Shown: positions 50,487 to 64,000 of the stretch, piece by piece
Layout of the letters: each line of letters begins with the position of its first letter
Position numbering within the stretch: position 1 is the stretch's first letter
DNA from: Ophthalmolycus amberensis
Lineage: Eukaryota > Chordata > Actinopteri > Perciformes > Zoarcidae
DNA length: 64,000 bases
Direction of reading: 5' to 3'
Assembly: GCA_024529925.1 (NCBI GenBank)
Contig: JAFEUB010001038.1
Coordinates: 3,414,501-3,478,500, forward strand
Translations under genes and position numbers: made by a program
The notes under the pieces: model-generated
Databases searched by the model: none
What the model was told of the DNA's origin: nothing
Seen by the model: only the letters and a program-made list of their open reading frames with translations

Positions 50487-53420
50487 TTGGAGAGATGCCA
50501 GAAGTCCCGGGGCACAGGCCTTCTGAATCCTTTAATTGGATGTGTGTTTTGACAGGCTAATCTCAAGAACAGCACACTGTCTTTCTATATCAGTCAAGCT
50601 ACTGCATTTATTTACATCCCTGGGTTTTGACCTGTATTTTTTTAAAACTTTGTTTATTTATGGAATACATTTTGCTTTTCTAGGGCTAGGCGATAATTCA
50701 ATATGATAATTTAAACTGTACTGAAATCAACTATGCAAGATGTAATTCAGAAAAGGGAGGCAGCAGTAAAGGCAAGCAAGGCACACCTTCTGGTCCTCAG
50801 CACTGACGCTCACACACACACGCAATTTATTTCCTGGCATGTAGCTTCACAGATTTCCAAACTAGAGCACATCTGAGAGAAGTGACGTCCTTCTACTGCA
50901 TTCAGCCGGTCACACAAAAGAAGGTTCTACAGACAGCCTGCGCAGTGCCGGCACAGGTTGTACCAAACATCAAAGCTGCAGCCAACATGCCTGTACCCAG
51001 CATGCAAACTAAAGCTAAACACACTAAACGGGACACTTTAACTGCACAATTATGCGTCAGCGTGCAAGATCCTCGTTTCTCTGACTTTTTATTCATGTTT
51101 CCTGTCTTGCATCTACACCAACCCTCCTAGAAATGACGGGGCAATCGGTACGTTTGTCGGGGATTTTCTGCACATTCTGCATGTTCTCTTCTCTTAGTTT
51201 CACCTAGCTGTAGCTAATGCTTGCCGTTCCTCTTTATTTGCTTCTGTTTTCAAGGTAAATTCCCAGAATAGCATAGGTCAAACCTTTCATTTACCGGATA
51301 AACATCACCGACAGAGCAACAAAAACGGCTTCAATTGATAAGAAAACAGAGCAGATTTGCACTTTCACTTGCTTTTTTTCGGGTAGTTATCCTTAAGAAG
51401 GCATGCTGCTGCTGCTGCTACACAGCTTATCACACTGACATTGGTGTCACTACGGAATAACAATGAAGAGAAACAAAGGGCACAAATTGCCGATCCTGCT
51501 TTCATGACATCAGAGGGGGGTTTATTAATTCCACTTCCATTGTCAGAGACGGAGAAGAAAGAAGCGAGAGCGAGAGATACGGGGCCAACGGTGGGGAGAA
51601 GATGCACTCTATGCAGCGACTATATAAAAATGCGGAGATTTGGACAAGGATTTCTGCATGCCTGCCCCTTGTTGCAGTAATTCAAAAGCTCAGCTCTGTT
51701 TACCGTGATTGCGCCGACATTTTGTACCGTACAGCCTTTGTTGTGCTGTGACGCAATCACAGCCGTGGATGTAACACAGCAATTATCAAAAGTTAATATT
51801 GAAAAGATCATCATACTAAGTGGTGTGTGCATTGAGGGTGATGATGCTGTACAAATTCAATGAACATAATTAAATTTTTTAAAAAAATTGTCGTGGTCAT
51901 GACACTTTAGACAGTCAGACTGTCATTTGGTTTTGACGAACCGTTAACCTTTAAACCTTTAATGGCATTACCAATCAACCTAATTCCAAACCATTTAGCA
52001 ATCACACATGCCACAGGCAAGGCCGTAGACTTTCCATTTAAAGTGGCATGTAGCGGTCAGGTTGGTCATATAATGTTGATGACCATGTAAAAAAGTTTGG
52101 ACATTTTTGAGCAGATGTTTGTGGATTTGTGTCGAACTGAAATGCAACTGTGCTACTGGCAAATTGTCTCAGTTCCCCTCCCCTTTTATCTCATAGTCCT
52201 CTCTAGGCACTATTGGAAAGACGGCCGCTAATGTCCCACCCAGAGGAAAATACTTGGGAGGACAACTCCAATCTCACAGCTGGTGGGAAAACAACACTTT
52301 TATCTAACTGAAATTGGTCAATTAGCTCCAAATAAAGTCAAACATTTCTCGCTTCCTCTGGGGTTTATGGATAAAGTAAGTGGAAAGAGAAGAAAAGACT
52401 TTGATTTTGCTCATTTAGGACATGTGATGAATTTTAATTACCCAATGGAAGGAGTCTTTTATTGAGCTACACGGCCCCACACTGTCACCTGTCCTCTCTA
52501 ATTGCGCGTCTTCGCTTCCTGAGGGGAGTTGGAGGGGAATGCAATTACGTTGCGATCAATAGTCAAGAGTCGACGATGACACAGTAACGATTCATATTAT
52601 ATGCAGATTGATTCATTTCCAGGACATTGTTTAGTTTAATTTAATAGAAGTCTACAAGCTCTGGAGGGGACATTTTCTCACATTCAGGGAAAAAGCTATA
52701 AAGACAATTACATAGGCAGGTTTAATTGTCTGGGAACTATATGGACTGATTAAAATGTTGGAACCACGTTGGATACTTACAGACAGTTAATTTTGATCAT
52801 TTTGAATGCTTTATAAACAGGGCTTTACTTATGTTTGGAAAAAGCATTTTAGGTTGAAGAATACTGGAAGTAAAAGAGCAAGGGGAAGATCCTAAAGCCA
52901 CGCAAGCAGCTCTATGAGTCTGTAATATTAAATGATTTAACTATCTAATAGTTTTGTCGTCTTTATTCAGTATTACTCTCCTCTGGAGAGCATGAATCTC
53001 TGCACCAAAATGTCTACCTCCTGGAGATATTCCACTAACCTGCCTGCATGACCTTAATCTCTATGTGTGGTCAAGCCACATGAAGCTACATCTGAGGGAA
53101 AATGCAACATGCCTTTCAACATTCCTCGCTGTCCCACAGAGTTAAGGTGACGGAGTCGGGCCTTCGCCTCAGAAGGCCACTGAGGATATTATGCAACAGT
53201 GTCTACCGGTGACTTTACGTGCAAATAATCTGCAGATATACATTCTGTGCGGCAGACTAGTCGTGTCCCAGACGTGACATCGCTACCGCTGAACGTTTGT
53301 CAGCTTTTACTGACACCGCGAGTGCTTATTTAGAGCAGACAACTATAGTAAAATGCCACACTCGCAAACAATGAAAATGGATGGGTCCTCCGAGTGTCTG
53401 AGTCATTTCACGATGACACC

Positions 53421-53452
53421 GGGATGGGGGGGCAGGGGAGGGGGGGGGAGGG
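53421..53452 (+). other. G-quadruplex-prone G runs
   Basis: Five G runs of 3, 7, 4, 9 and 3 bases separated by one or two bases meet the usual pattern for an intramolecular G-quadruplex. No gene is nearby. Confidence 0.6.
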
Positions 53453-56449
53453 AAATAAACAGCATGTGACAGAAACAGAAAGGGAACAGTAGACATGTCG
53501 GAGTGAAACAATGCGACTTGTCAGAGGTAGATGAAAGTAGCCTTGCTTTGCTTCAGGTTTTTATTAAGTGCGTGCCCCAGAGACGGTGACACCATTCCCC
53601 CCCATGCCCAAAAGGAGATGGAACTTTAGGAAAAGGCAGTGACCGGCCACAAAGTCACCGCAGAGACCGGACCTCTGTGTCCCAGCAGATGACTGGAAAG
53701 GGTCCATTTGTCAGAATGGGTTTTTCAGTCCAGGACCATTTCAGTCAAGCATCCATTACTGAATTCATGCAACATTAAACTGGCAGTAACCCAGCTGGTC
53801 ATTTTCTCCGACATCAGAGAGAAACCCCTTTGAGGAAATGTACTCTGGAAAAGGTGCAGCATGATGAATGAAGCAATAATATTTGGCATGGATCGATGCT
53901 TGGCCAAAACAGGGAGCTTGATTTCATTAGAATTGTTCAACAGCACTAAACTGCCTCTGGTGGACTATTCTCTCTGTAAGATCCATTTAAAGAGCATTTC
54001 AAATGGATCAGGGAAACATTTAACAATAGTGCCCTCTGTTAACCATGAAAGATTTTTCTCAAAACAAGGAGTTTTTGGGACAAAATATCTGTGGTTCTCT
54101 GCAAAAAGTGCATCGAATGTTTAGAAGAGTTGAGACAATTATTTCGAAGCTTACTATAAAAAACGAAAGCTTAAAGTTCCCCTCCAGACGCATTTGCCCA
54201 CCTCCACTGCTAATGCAAGGTTGAGCATCAGGATGGAGGCGTGGATCCTTAACAGTCCAAATACAGATTTATGCCAATACTAGAGGTAAAGTATGACTTT
54301 GGCAAGGAGTTTTTGAGGGCCCACGTGCGTCTGGGGCGTGTTTGCACATCTTTGACACATCCTTGTTATGCTGTCTCTGTCTTCTGCCAAGGCTAAATCA
54401 CAGTGATCTCGCCACCCTTGTCATGAGTGAAGAGCGAAACCACTAGCTATTGACGGAGGCGCAGAGGATAGAGGCGGGAGCCAGGAGCTCCAGCCTCTTT
54501 ATCCCTTCCCCCACCTCCTGAATGGAGGGCATTCGGGAGAGTGGAGTGTTTGGAACTCCAGCCGCATTTACATAGGGCCTTGTATTTCACCAACAATCAG
54601 ATTAAGAGCTCGGTGAGAATAGAGCCTCAGATTGTTTCGTTCGGAAATGAATTTGACCGACTCGCTTAACGCAGGAGAAAGAAAATTACTTCTCAGGTCA
54701 AATTAAAGACCCACTCTTCAATTTCCATCCATATTATACAACAAAAATGAAAGCTGTCAGTCTCCGTGAACCGAGGCGTTGTGTGTGTGCAGTTGGCTGA
54801 AGTCAGACACAAGGTGACCGAGGAGTTGTTTTGTCCATCTGAACTTTGGTCCACCGCCTTAAAAATGAGTAATATTCATTTTGTAGTTCCGATTAACAGA
54901 CTCTGACAGCTCTTCTTGCAAATGTTAGCACAGCTGCTCCAGAAAGTGACACTTCAATTCAGAGGACTCTAATAGAATGAATATGCTGTACAATAAACTG
55001 GTGACATGGAACTCTGTCACCAGGTGCAGGTAGCTCGCCTTCCACCATAGAGGCACACACTTCATCTTCACTCAACGTCTGGTCCGTGTCATGCCATCCA
55101 CAACACACAGTCTCTCAATCAGCACACTAGTGTCCCTGTTTCAAGTCTTAGCCTGGTAATAATCATATTTGAGATATGACATGGAAGACTGAGACAACTT
55201 TTGGTTACATATTATTATAAGCACATAATAGAAGAAATATCAATACTATCTGACCCGTCGCCATGACTATTATAACAGCTGCTACCACGTGACTCAGGAT
55301 AGCAGTTGTGAGTCGTTTTGGAACATTAGTGACCATCTGCTTATTCATGTCCCAGTACATATGATTCGACATTTTCTTTGCCCATCTACGTCTGCATAGC
55401 TAGAAAACGTTCGATGTGCACAGACAGGCGACAAACCTAAGGGCCGTGTTTGATGGTCTGATGTCACTTTGGTCGTTGCGGACACTTGCCGTCCATTGCG
55501 TTTGCAATAGATGAAGCTTAACTCATGCGTTGGACTGGAAGATGTGAGCTTGTGCAAAGCAATCACAGACAATCTGGTATGATCAGCAGGCCCGACAATG
55601 CGACAGAAAGTCCTTGTGTCTCGCTTTTATTGCTGCCAGATCCTATAGAATGCCAAACACTATGTGTGTATAGAACACAATAAGATGGACTGACAGACAG
55701 AGACTGCTGTCAAGAGCAAGACTGCAGAGATTTAACTGTATCTTGGTAGAAGTGGAGGAAAAGGACTCCTAGATTGGTGCCAGACCAGGCTTGCTTCCAT
55801 GTCATTGAGAATCCTGGCATAAACCTTGTAATTTCCCCCAAAGTATGCTCGATGAGTCCGGCAAACCTGCCTTATGGCATTCCACAGTGGGAACTGGCAA
55901 GTTCTGGTGTCTGTATTCATGCAGGCCTTACAAGGTGTGTTCACAGCACACCAGCTGGTCTCTTCCAGTTTACAGAGATTCACTGGGAAGCATAGAGGTA
56001 AACTTACATGTGTGGATAAAAGGACAAAGCTGAAAGGGGGGGTACTTTATCCTCAAAAACTGGCTAGCTAGTACTGGGAGTGTGTGCCCCACTTTGTGAA
56101 CATCACTGCGAGGTAAACCAGAGAAACAGAAAAATCCTGTCACCTGGACTCAAATCAAAACACCGACGCCATGACTGTTGTCCTCCCAAATCCCCAGCAG
56201 CACATGTGGCTATCTTGGTTGTCCGAGGGATCGCCTCTTTACTACAGCACTTGCCGATGCCATACCCTTTTGTAGCCAGCACCATTCTGAGCCGAGAGCT
56301 GAGTGAAAACACAGTCGAGTGTTCGTACCTAAATAATCGATACCAAAAGAAAATGGGTTGTGGAATGCAGTTGCAACCTTGCGTTTGTGGATCTGCCGGC
56401 AAACATTGACGTTTGTGACACCACAAAAATTCTGCCTGTGCTGTCGAAT

Positions 56450-56475
56450 GGGGGGGGTGGGGGGGGGGGTGGGGG
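56450..56475 (+). other. G-quadruplex-prone G runs
   Basis: Runs of 8, 11 and 5 G separated by single T. The long runs supply the four tracts needed for a quadruplex. It may also be a polymorphic or error-prone homopolymer. Confidence 0.6.
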
Positions 56476-56638
56476 AGTCAGGATGCCCTCTGAATGAGAA
56501 AACCCAGCTCTTGCAGGTCTTCAAAAAGCTCTTTATTGCTCCCTTTTTTGACAACCAAAATACAGGAACATATGAATTCTGAGATTAGTTCAATGCCAGC
56601 CACCGCGATGCCAGTATAACTGATGTTTCTCCTCACAG

Positions 56639-56656
56639 TGTGTGTGTGTGTGTGTG
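56639..56656. repeat. (TG)9 microsatellite
   Basis: About nine TG units in noncoding DNA. Confidence 0.9.
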
Positions 56657-59600
56657 CATGGCTCTGGTTGCTATGGTTATGCCTTTCTCTGAATCAGTCT
56701 GCAGGCAGATAAATAATGCACACTAATGCTGGCGGGGTGACAGCACTGCAGCAAGCTGTTGCTCACCTCTGGAAACCCTCACAAATACAGACATAAAAAT
56801 ACTTACGTGCGCATGCAGAAACATGGATGCCTGGATACATTTTAACTCGCTTATTATATGATTAAAGCGTGCAACCACAAGCAAGGTATTTTTTTCATAT
56901 CATCACAAATGTCCTCCTGGGTAATGTATGAAATCACTGAGAAAGAGGTAGATGAGGCAAGTTGCACACAGCGTTGACACAGGAACACGGTGTTCTTTCA
57001 CGCTGGGAAAGCAAATCGTTGTAATGAAATAACTCAATTTTACATTACTTGACAATGTCCATACATACATTTTACATTCTGCACTGACATGCATTTCACA
57101 ATTTATTTTTTTCACCTTTTGGCTTTCGGTTAACAGCCAAGACCGAGTCGTTATTGGCTCCGTCATGGAGCAAAGAAAATGCATGTGAAGGCAGGTGACA
57201 GGAGAAGAATGCAGCACCTTTGGGGCAGCTTAATGCATACCTTTCCTTTACCATCAAAGACGCAATTTATTTTTCCATCTCCACGTGGAAAATGGTGGAG
57301 AGTAAACTACGAAGAAAGGGTGCTGTATGTAGAATCATCTTTGATTTTCTAAATGTATTACTCACTCAATATCTGGTTAAAAGAGCTCCTTTTATAGACG
57401 CGGTAACAAAGAGCTGATAGATGTGTTATGGAGAATAAAGTACAAGGAGCAGACGAACAGGAGACAAAAGAGAAACAGGGAGATGGAGATTTCTTTATGT
57501 TCTTTACTGAATGCGCCATTGTTCATGAATCCGTCTTGATATATGGAGAAAGAAACATATGTTTCCTACTGCAATAAGATACGGAGTGCTATTTTTACCG
57601 TGTATTTGTTCATGTCAGAGTCGAGGCTCACGTGTTATAGTCGACACCAGTAAGAAATCAAAGCTTTCCAAACCAAAAGGAAATGAAAAAATGAATAAAT
57701 AATGCACTTTGATATTTCAATGTCGAACACTTTCATGGTAACGGGACTTGAATCCTTTGTCATTCAAATCTTACATCTTGTTATAAATCAGCTTTTGCAG
57801 TCTGTATTGACAAGGAATGAATGCAAAACATCAATGCGATTCCATGGCTGTAATGGAACCGGCTGCAGCGAGGCCTCGCACGGACATGTTATAAGAACTT
57901 GTGTTATGAACTTCTATAACCTTCAAATCAAAAGAAAAAGAAGAAGAAAGAAATAGCCGCGATAAGGCAATAACAGCGGGGAGAGTACGGGCAGGTTGGT
58001 TCCTCGGAAAGAACTGAGGAGAAAAGTGCAATAAGCCACAATTATCAGAGTCCTCTGTTGCCAGTCTAAGTAAACCTAGTTTATCTAGCCTGCCTGCAAC
58101 ACTGTTTGACAATGAGGAGATCTGAGGGGAGAATATTGTCTCATGATCCAGACTGTAGAATGACCAACACACCGAATTACAGCGGTCATATTCTATATTT
58201 CTCTAATAGTCAACAAATCCCTTGGAAAAAACCGCCCCTACCAATGAACTGATCCCACTAACAGGATTCGTCTCCATAGTCTGATAAGCCGTCTTCTTCT
58301 GGGCCATAGAGCTCCATTTCTGTCTAAAAATGATTAAAACCAATCAATGAGCCCAACAACATGTTCCTTCAACATGGGCACACTAGCATAGTGCTAGTAT
58401 GGCCCTTGATGAACAATAAATAGGGCCACTAGCAATAGTATTTAACATACTGAGAGTTGTTGCCTTCGTACTCTGTTTGACTGCAATCATGCCAAAGCTG
58501 AGGTCTCTCACCCAAACAGAAAGAGAATAAAGAGCGAAGAGGGTTAAAGAATAGTGCAATACATTAACAAGTTCCAGTGATTGAGTCCCATCACCGTCGA
58601 TGTTATTCACATTTTGAAGTGCAGTAAATAACAGTCAAACTGATGACGCTACCAAGAAAAAAAGACATATTTTGACACTTCAAATGAGTTGAGCCACAAG
58701 CTCGAAGAAACACATGAACCAGTTTACTCTCAGCATCTATTCCTCTCTCATCAAATCAATCTCCCAGCCTGTAACATCTCATGTCTTGTGTTATGAACAC
58801 TAAGTTCCCAATTCATTGTCATCCACCACAATTAAATCCAGGATCTGAAGGCCTCAAAGATCCATAATGGTGTGCTTTTTCATGAGTATTCATGATTGCT
58901 AATTTTAGATGAATTGCTGTATTGATTTCCCTATTGGTTCTGCTGGCTGGTCACTGAGTCACGCGCTGAGCAAATGATTTCACTGCCATCCTATTTATTT
59001 AATAATCTGAATTTAATTTCAAATGATGTGCCAGTCACGATGGGATCTCGCGTTGATGAATGGGATAAAGGAGAAGGTCACGAATAGTATGGGATCCATG
59101 TTTGGTTAATTAAAACAGATTTTTCTGGAACGGTGCAGCAAGAAGTGGCACCTGCCATCCCCGGTCTTAAATAAGTCAAAATGGAGTAGTTTTAATCAGT
59201 CCCTTGGGAAAAGGAGAGAAAAAGAAGAAAAAACTATCAACCAAAATCACTTCAGGCTTTGACAAACAAGAACCCACAGAAGCTCTACATTTGGGTGCAG
59301 TTGAGTGCATTCTGAGAGGATAATTATCTTCATCTGGGTCTTATTTTCCTTGTTTTCATCAGCACGGTGATTATTTGTGCTCACAATTTCATCACTTCAC
59401 TGCTGAACTTTGGTATGGAACTGCAGCACCTCTACTCTCAGATACAGATGTTTAAAGCGAAAGTAAACTGAAGATACACATCTTATAAAACTGATGAAAG
59501 CCAAATAGTAAGTCTTTTTAAAGCATTTTTCACACACTTCATTGTACAGTGCTTGACTGGTCGGCAGCTCTGTGTTGTGCTTGTGTCAATCTTATCAGAA

Positions 59601-61874
59601 GAATAGATTGATGGGAGTCCTTTGCTTCGTCTTGAAAGCAGTGTTTACATGACTTCCTTGTTAAAATGCTGAAGTGATTTATATTCATGAATGTGAAATG
59701 AACCGTGGGAAAATAGCAGCAGATATTCTGATGTTTGTGAATGTGGCTTACGATGTTCATGTGGATTTAATTGACTCCCACTATCAGTAGATGCACTGCT
59801 ATGTCTACTGCCGGCGCTGACACGGTTCTACAGTTTGCAATGCTTGCTGGAAAATCTTCACTTAATTTAATAATCACAGTATTGTGTTGCATATTGGGTT
59901 GGTCGATTGGACCAATACATCAGCTACCGGACATTGAGAACATCAGTTGTTTTTTTGGGGCAGATTTTTTGTGCGATCTTTGTCATTTTGTTTTGTCGGG
60001 CTTCTTAGTGGGCAAAAACAGCATGTAGAGCCAGCCAATTTTCACATATAACATGTATTTGTGTGGACCATCACAGGCGGAATACAGACCTGTAACTCTG
60101 TCTTCTTTAACAATCAGATGCCCCACCGAGTGATCGAGTTATTAATGGCGATAAACCAATCATTGGCAATCACCATCATCCCTTGTAGCATAGAAGGCTG
60201 TAGTTCAGGTACTGCATTAGTTCCCCACACTAATCCCAGGCTGTTGTGTGGATCCAGTGCTCAGTTCTTATCTCAACATTCTTGTCAAATAGCATTTGTC
60301 TATGCTACAACGTGTTGACAATCTCCATGTTTGTACAGTAGATGATTGATAGCGAGGGTACAAACGCAACTAATAGCTTTTTCTTTTTCACAAATCAGAT
60401 AACAATGGAGCACGAGTCAGCCAATGTGGCAGTTGGAGAAAAAAACTATGTGCGGTGCCAGAAGAAAACGTCCAATTTAGGGACCATTAATGAAGAAACA
60501 GCGCTTTCCTTTGCTTCATACGCATCATTTCTGTGCTTCGGCTGGAGACTTGTCTTGCTGCCCACAGAGCTGCTCTGCCATCACAGCACTGAGTGCATCT
60601 CAGACTTAAACACAGAGCCACGCTGGCAGCATTTTTAACAGATGTCCCGCTGCCTAATGTGAAGTCACTTCACTCGAGGCTTTTGTACCCAAATTGCAAA
60701 ACTGACATGATGCACCACATTGCACATGAACCAGTGGTGTCTCTCAGGTGAACTGTTGTGCTATGGAAATAGGCCACATAATAAAGCTCAAAGTAAAATA
60801 GCATGCAGCTTAAAATATAACTGCAAAACATATTTTTTTTTTGCCTTGGTTGATGCGCTGCAGTGTCTCCTGGGCCCTCCAAAAAAGATTTCTCCTCGGC
60901 TGTGTGAAGCCCCGTCTAAATTCAACAGAAAATATAAACATGTGTAATGGTATTCTTTCAAAATAGCAGCATAAAAACAGCTTAGAGTCACTGATCAGAG
61001 AGCAGATGATGAAGACAAAAGGCATCTGACCTAATGCATGCATGTTTTTCTGGTTTGACTCCAAATGACAAACTTCGAGAATAATTTTTGATGCATGCCA
61101 TTTTATATCGATATCATTTATAGGAGGTGGCACTTTGATAAAACTGTCAGGCTCCATATCAAATGGCAATTCACAACCGTAGCACTCATTCGACTCTCTC
61201 CTACCACTCCCATCTTCAGGCTGTGGTAGTACGTTTTCAGATCTTTTGAAGTCTTCAGTCTGGAAATCTTTATGAATTATGCCGACACTCTTAAGACTCA
61301 AAGTTCTAATGCACTGTGCTGAAATTAGGAGCGATACATCCGCAGCTTCGAGACTTTCACAGAATCTGGCCTCTTGAGATTCATTCTTTAACTTGTGATG
61401 CTTTATGCATCCGGACAGCCTGCATCGTTATTCTGGAAGACATGCATCCTTTTGATAATTATTTTTGAGTCGAGGCTCTTGTTTTGACGTGAGGACCACA
61501 GAGACGAGCAGAGCAGGCCTGGTGAGGTCTCCCCAAGGCTGGAAATCAGCAGATTTCAGCTCAAACTGCCTCCCCCGAATGCCAAATAAATAAATTAAAA
61601 AAACACTGGCAAGAAGAAGTCCTTGAGAAGTGTAAAATGACCTCAAAAGTATCACAAATTCATCGTGAAAACTTTATAAGTGCTTAGCTTTGAGCTGGGA
61701 CATTTTGAAGCATTTCGCAAATTGCTGCTTTTACAAATGTTCCCAATGGAGAACATTTTTAAAAAACAGCCAGCTCAGAAATAATGCAGTCAATAAATCG
61801 CAAATCTGAAAGTCACAGAGGAACAGCCCATAATCATATTACACTCAGCCCTATCAGAAGCATGAGCCTGCATG

Positions 61875-61893
61875 CGTGTGTGTGTGTGTGTGT
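61875..61893. repeat. (GT)9 microsatellite
   Basis: About nine GT units in noncoding DNA. Confidence 0.9.
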
Positions 61894-64000
61894 TATTATT
61901 CAGCGGTGTGCGGGACCTGCTTGCAGCAGACTGCTAATGAGAAGCTGTTGAAAGAAGAAGACCCTCCATTGTTCCCAGAGGACTCAATGGGATACCTATC
62001 AAAAGGTGCGCTATCTGTAATATGAGGCAGATTAGTTCAAATGAGATAACAGGAATTAAAATGGATGAAATGGAACAAAAGGATGGGGAGGAGGCCAGGA
62101 GACAGACTGAGCAAAGTCTGATAAAGCCAAGCGAACATCTGCTGATGCGCAATCAAGCTGATCTCTAGCCCCGCGCGGAATATACGCTGTGGTTTTTTTG
62201 TTGCTTTTATTTAGTCAGGAAATCGCTTTACTGAGCATCAACTCTTTTTTTCTTCTTCCCATACCATGGCGTTACGTTGATACAGTTGAATAAACCTACA
62301 GCGGCCTTGTGCTGGACACAGAGCAGCCCCAGCGGACCAACTCAAGGGCTCCTTGACTTTGGTTAAGCGTGATTATTATTCCACATTCTCCCCCTAGATT
62401 GGCCCTAGAAAATAGGTTATTTCCATGGCCTGGTGTCTGGAAAAAAAAAGTTTTCTATATATACACACATAAAAGACATCGGTTGGCTTGCTGAATTATT
62501 CGGCTTTTTATAGCTAAAAAACATCAGTTTCTACAGGTTAACTGAGATAAGGCTCCAATACAGTGTGTTTGCAGAGTAATACATATGAATAGATGAGACA
62601 GGTTAGTCTGTCATAACAACTACATTAGGAAGTATATCCACTCTAAATTGGGATTGTATTCATACCTAATTCACTCAGCCTCTTTTCTACATGTTCCAGG
62701 TATTTTCTGTCCTGTTGTTCCACAGCCCGCTCAGCCAGTACGTCTCCATAATGTGCTGCTGGGGAGGATTGTGATGCAACTGAATCACTCACTCATGAAA
62801 CAGCATTTTGAGAGTAATCTTGTGTAGTCGCATCTCTGTCTCACGCCCATGCAGCTGCGGAGAAATTTGACAGAGAATGTTGCATAAAAAGAGAGAGCCT
62901 GAGGCAACGATTTGATTGGTTGTCAGCTTGAAAACATGTCCTGGCAACACACCTCTGCTTTGCTTTGATTGTTATTTAAGCTATGTTAATGACAAATTAG
63001 ATGAAAAATGTAATGGCATGTTTACCCCACAGGCACCGGGCAAAGTATTGAACCTGTTCAACAGCCTGCGGTCTATTACATAAATGTGTTTTTCCTCCTT
63101 CTCATGATGATTTTGTGATTTTCAAATAAATTTGGACACATGAGATTCGCTCAGAACTAGCAGAAAATTAGTTAAAAGCACGTTCTGCCCTGAAACTTCA
63201 CAGGAGAGCATCCTATCTTGGTAAATGTTGAGCCTCCAAAATAGCATAATCTTTCCTTCAATTTCCTGCCACAGTCTTTACTTGGGGAAAATACATTTAA
63301 TTGACATGGATCTATTTCATTAAATCTTTGCTGAGCTTTGGTTACGCTATTGTAATAAACTCTACTGTATTGTCACTTGAGGTGGTAACAGGTAAGAGTT
63401 ATATGGAATCAAAATGAGACAAGACTGCAGACTTTTACGGTCTCATTTTCCCCAGACTGACTGTGTGTTTGTATGCAGGTGTACTGTTGTTTGTGGAAGC
63501 GCAAACAACATTCATTCAACATTCGTGCATTTTTGTAGTCAGTGTGGCTATTGTATGTCATGCTTCTTTTAAATATTGATATAAATATATCTGAATATTT
63601 TTGCTCTTGTACATGTGTCTTTACTCGGTGTGTCGCCGTGCAGGTCAGCGGAGACTCTGCTGGAGACAGGAGCATATTCTTCCCAGCTACATCACCTTAG
63701 GGACATCATGTTCTCCAGCACAACCACTGCGACACATACTTTATTAGCTCCTAAAATTCAAGATACATGTTTTTTCCCCTTTGTATCTGTCACAAGGCTT
63801 TCAAATGCAAGAATAAGTCAGTAAAATTGGAATGGTTCAGCTATAAACAACCTGGGATTCTTTACCAGAGTGTACGGCTTCACAACACTTCAAATGGTCT
63901 TGATCATATTTGCACATTTATTTTGCAAAAAATAATTATTTATATATTCATGTATGCATTTCCAGGCTGTACATGTGTCTCATTAATATTTGCCACAGGG

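Larger units (their letters stand above)
38151..64000. other. Noncoding gene desert downstream of slitrk1
   Basis: No supportable gene or RNA. The longest frames (41241-41669, 47743-48306, 60810-61301 minus) are low-complexity or featureless. The interval holds the 14-bp hairpin, microsatellites and G-run tracts listed separately. It may contain enhancers of slitrk1, not recognisable from one sequence. Confidence 0.7.

Noticed and set aside
60810..61301. 163-codon open frame, - strand
   Set aside because: No recognisable family or motif; length is within chance for 64 kb of AT-rich DNA, and shorter frames overlap in another phase.
1..64000. tRNA, snRNA, snoRNA or known microRNA genes
   Set aside because: I looked for tRNA B-box, U6 and common microRNA seed sequences and saw none that fit. 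A covariance-model scan would be decisive.

Overview
The window is vertebrate nuclear DNA, most likely from a percomorph ray-finned fish. It is AT-leaning, rich in simple repeats (TG, CA and GA runs), and carries two kinds of fish LINE tail: an L2-type 3' end near 13.6 kb and a 5'-truncated RTE/Rex-type LINE fragment at 19.0-19.4 kb. Genes are very sparse. Almost all open frames on either strand are chance or low-complexity frames.

The only gene I can support firmly is slitrk1, on the + strand at 33409-35525. It encodes a synaptic single-pass membrane protein with two leucine-rich-repeat domains. The coding region is a single exon of about 704 residues. As given it is broken by two one-base (G) insertions, at 34024/34025 and 35030; each lies within about 25 bases of a 'NPWDC' LRRCT motif. 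The sequence is otherwise intact from signal peptide to cytoplasmic tail, so assembly errors or a very recent loss are the main readings. Upstream there is a TATA-like box at 32668, a leader with several small upstream ORFs (one ends a single codon before the start), and a possible 5'UTR intron. Downstream, a 3'UTR of about 2.6 kb ends at a good poly(A) signal at 38127.

The most striking structure is a minisatellite at 23391-23833, about 9.6 kb upstream of slitrk1. Its 33-34 bp unit carries a 22-bp core that, read on the minus strand, contains the first 17 positions of the RE1/NRSE element bound by the neuronal-gene repressor REST. I count 13 units; 10 have an identical core while the 12-bp spacers vary. 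A separate near-perfect RE1 (20 of 21 positions) lies in the same orientation at 37594-37614, inside the probable slitrk1 3'UTR. The neuronal gene is thus flanked by a tandem array of REST-type sites and a single full site. I infer, but cannot show, that these control slitrk1.

Layout: 1-23.4 kb is gene desert with scattered repeats, the two LINE pieces, a 10-bp minisatellite and one weak candidate spliced micro-ORF at 11957. 23.4-23.8 kb is the RE1-like array. 23.8-32.6 kb is desert. 32.6-38.2 kb is the slitrk1 transcription unit. 38.2-64 kb is desert with microsatellites, G-runs and a perfect 14-bp hairpin.
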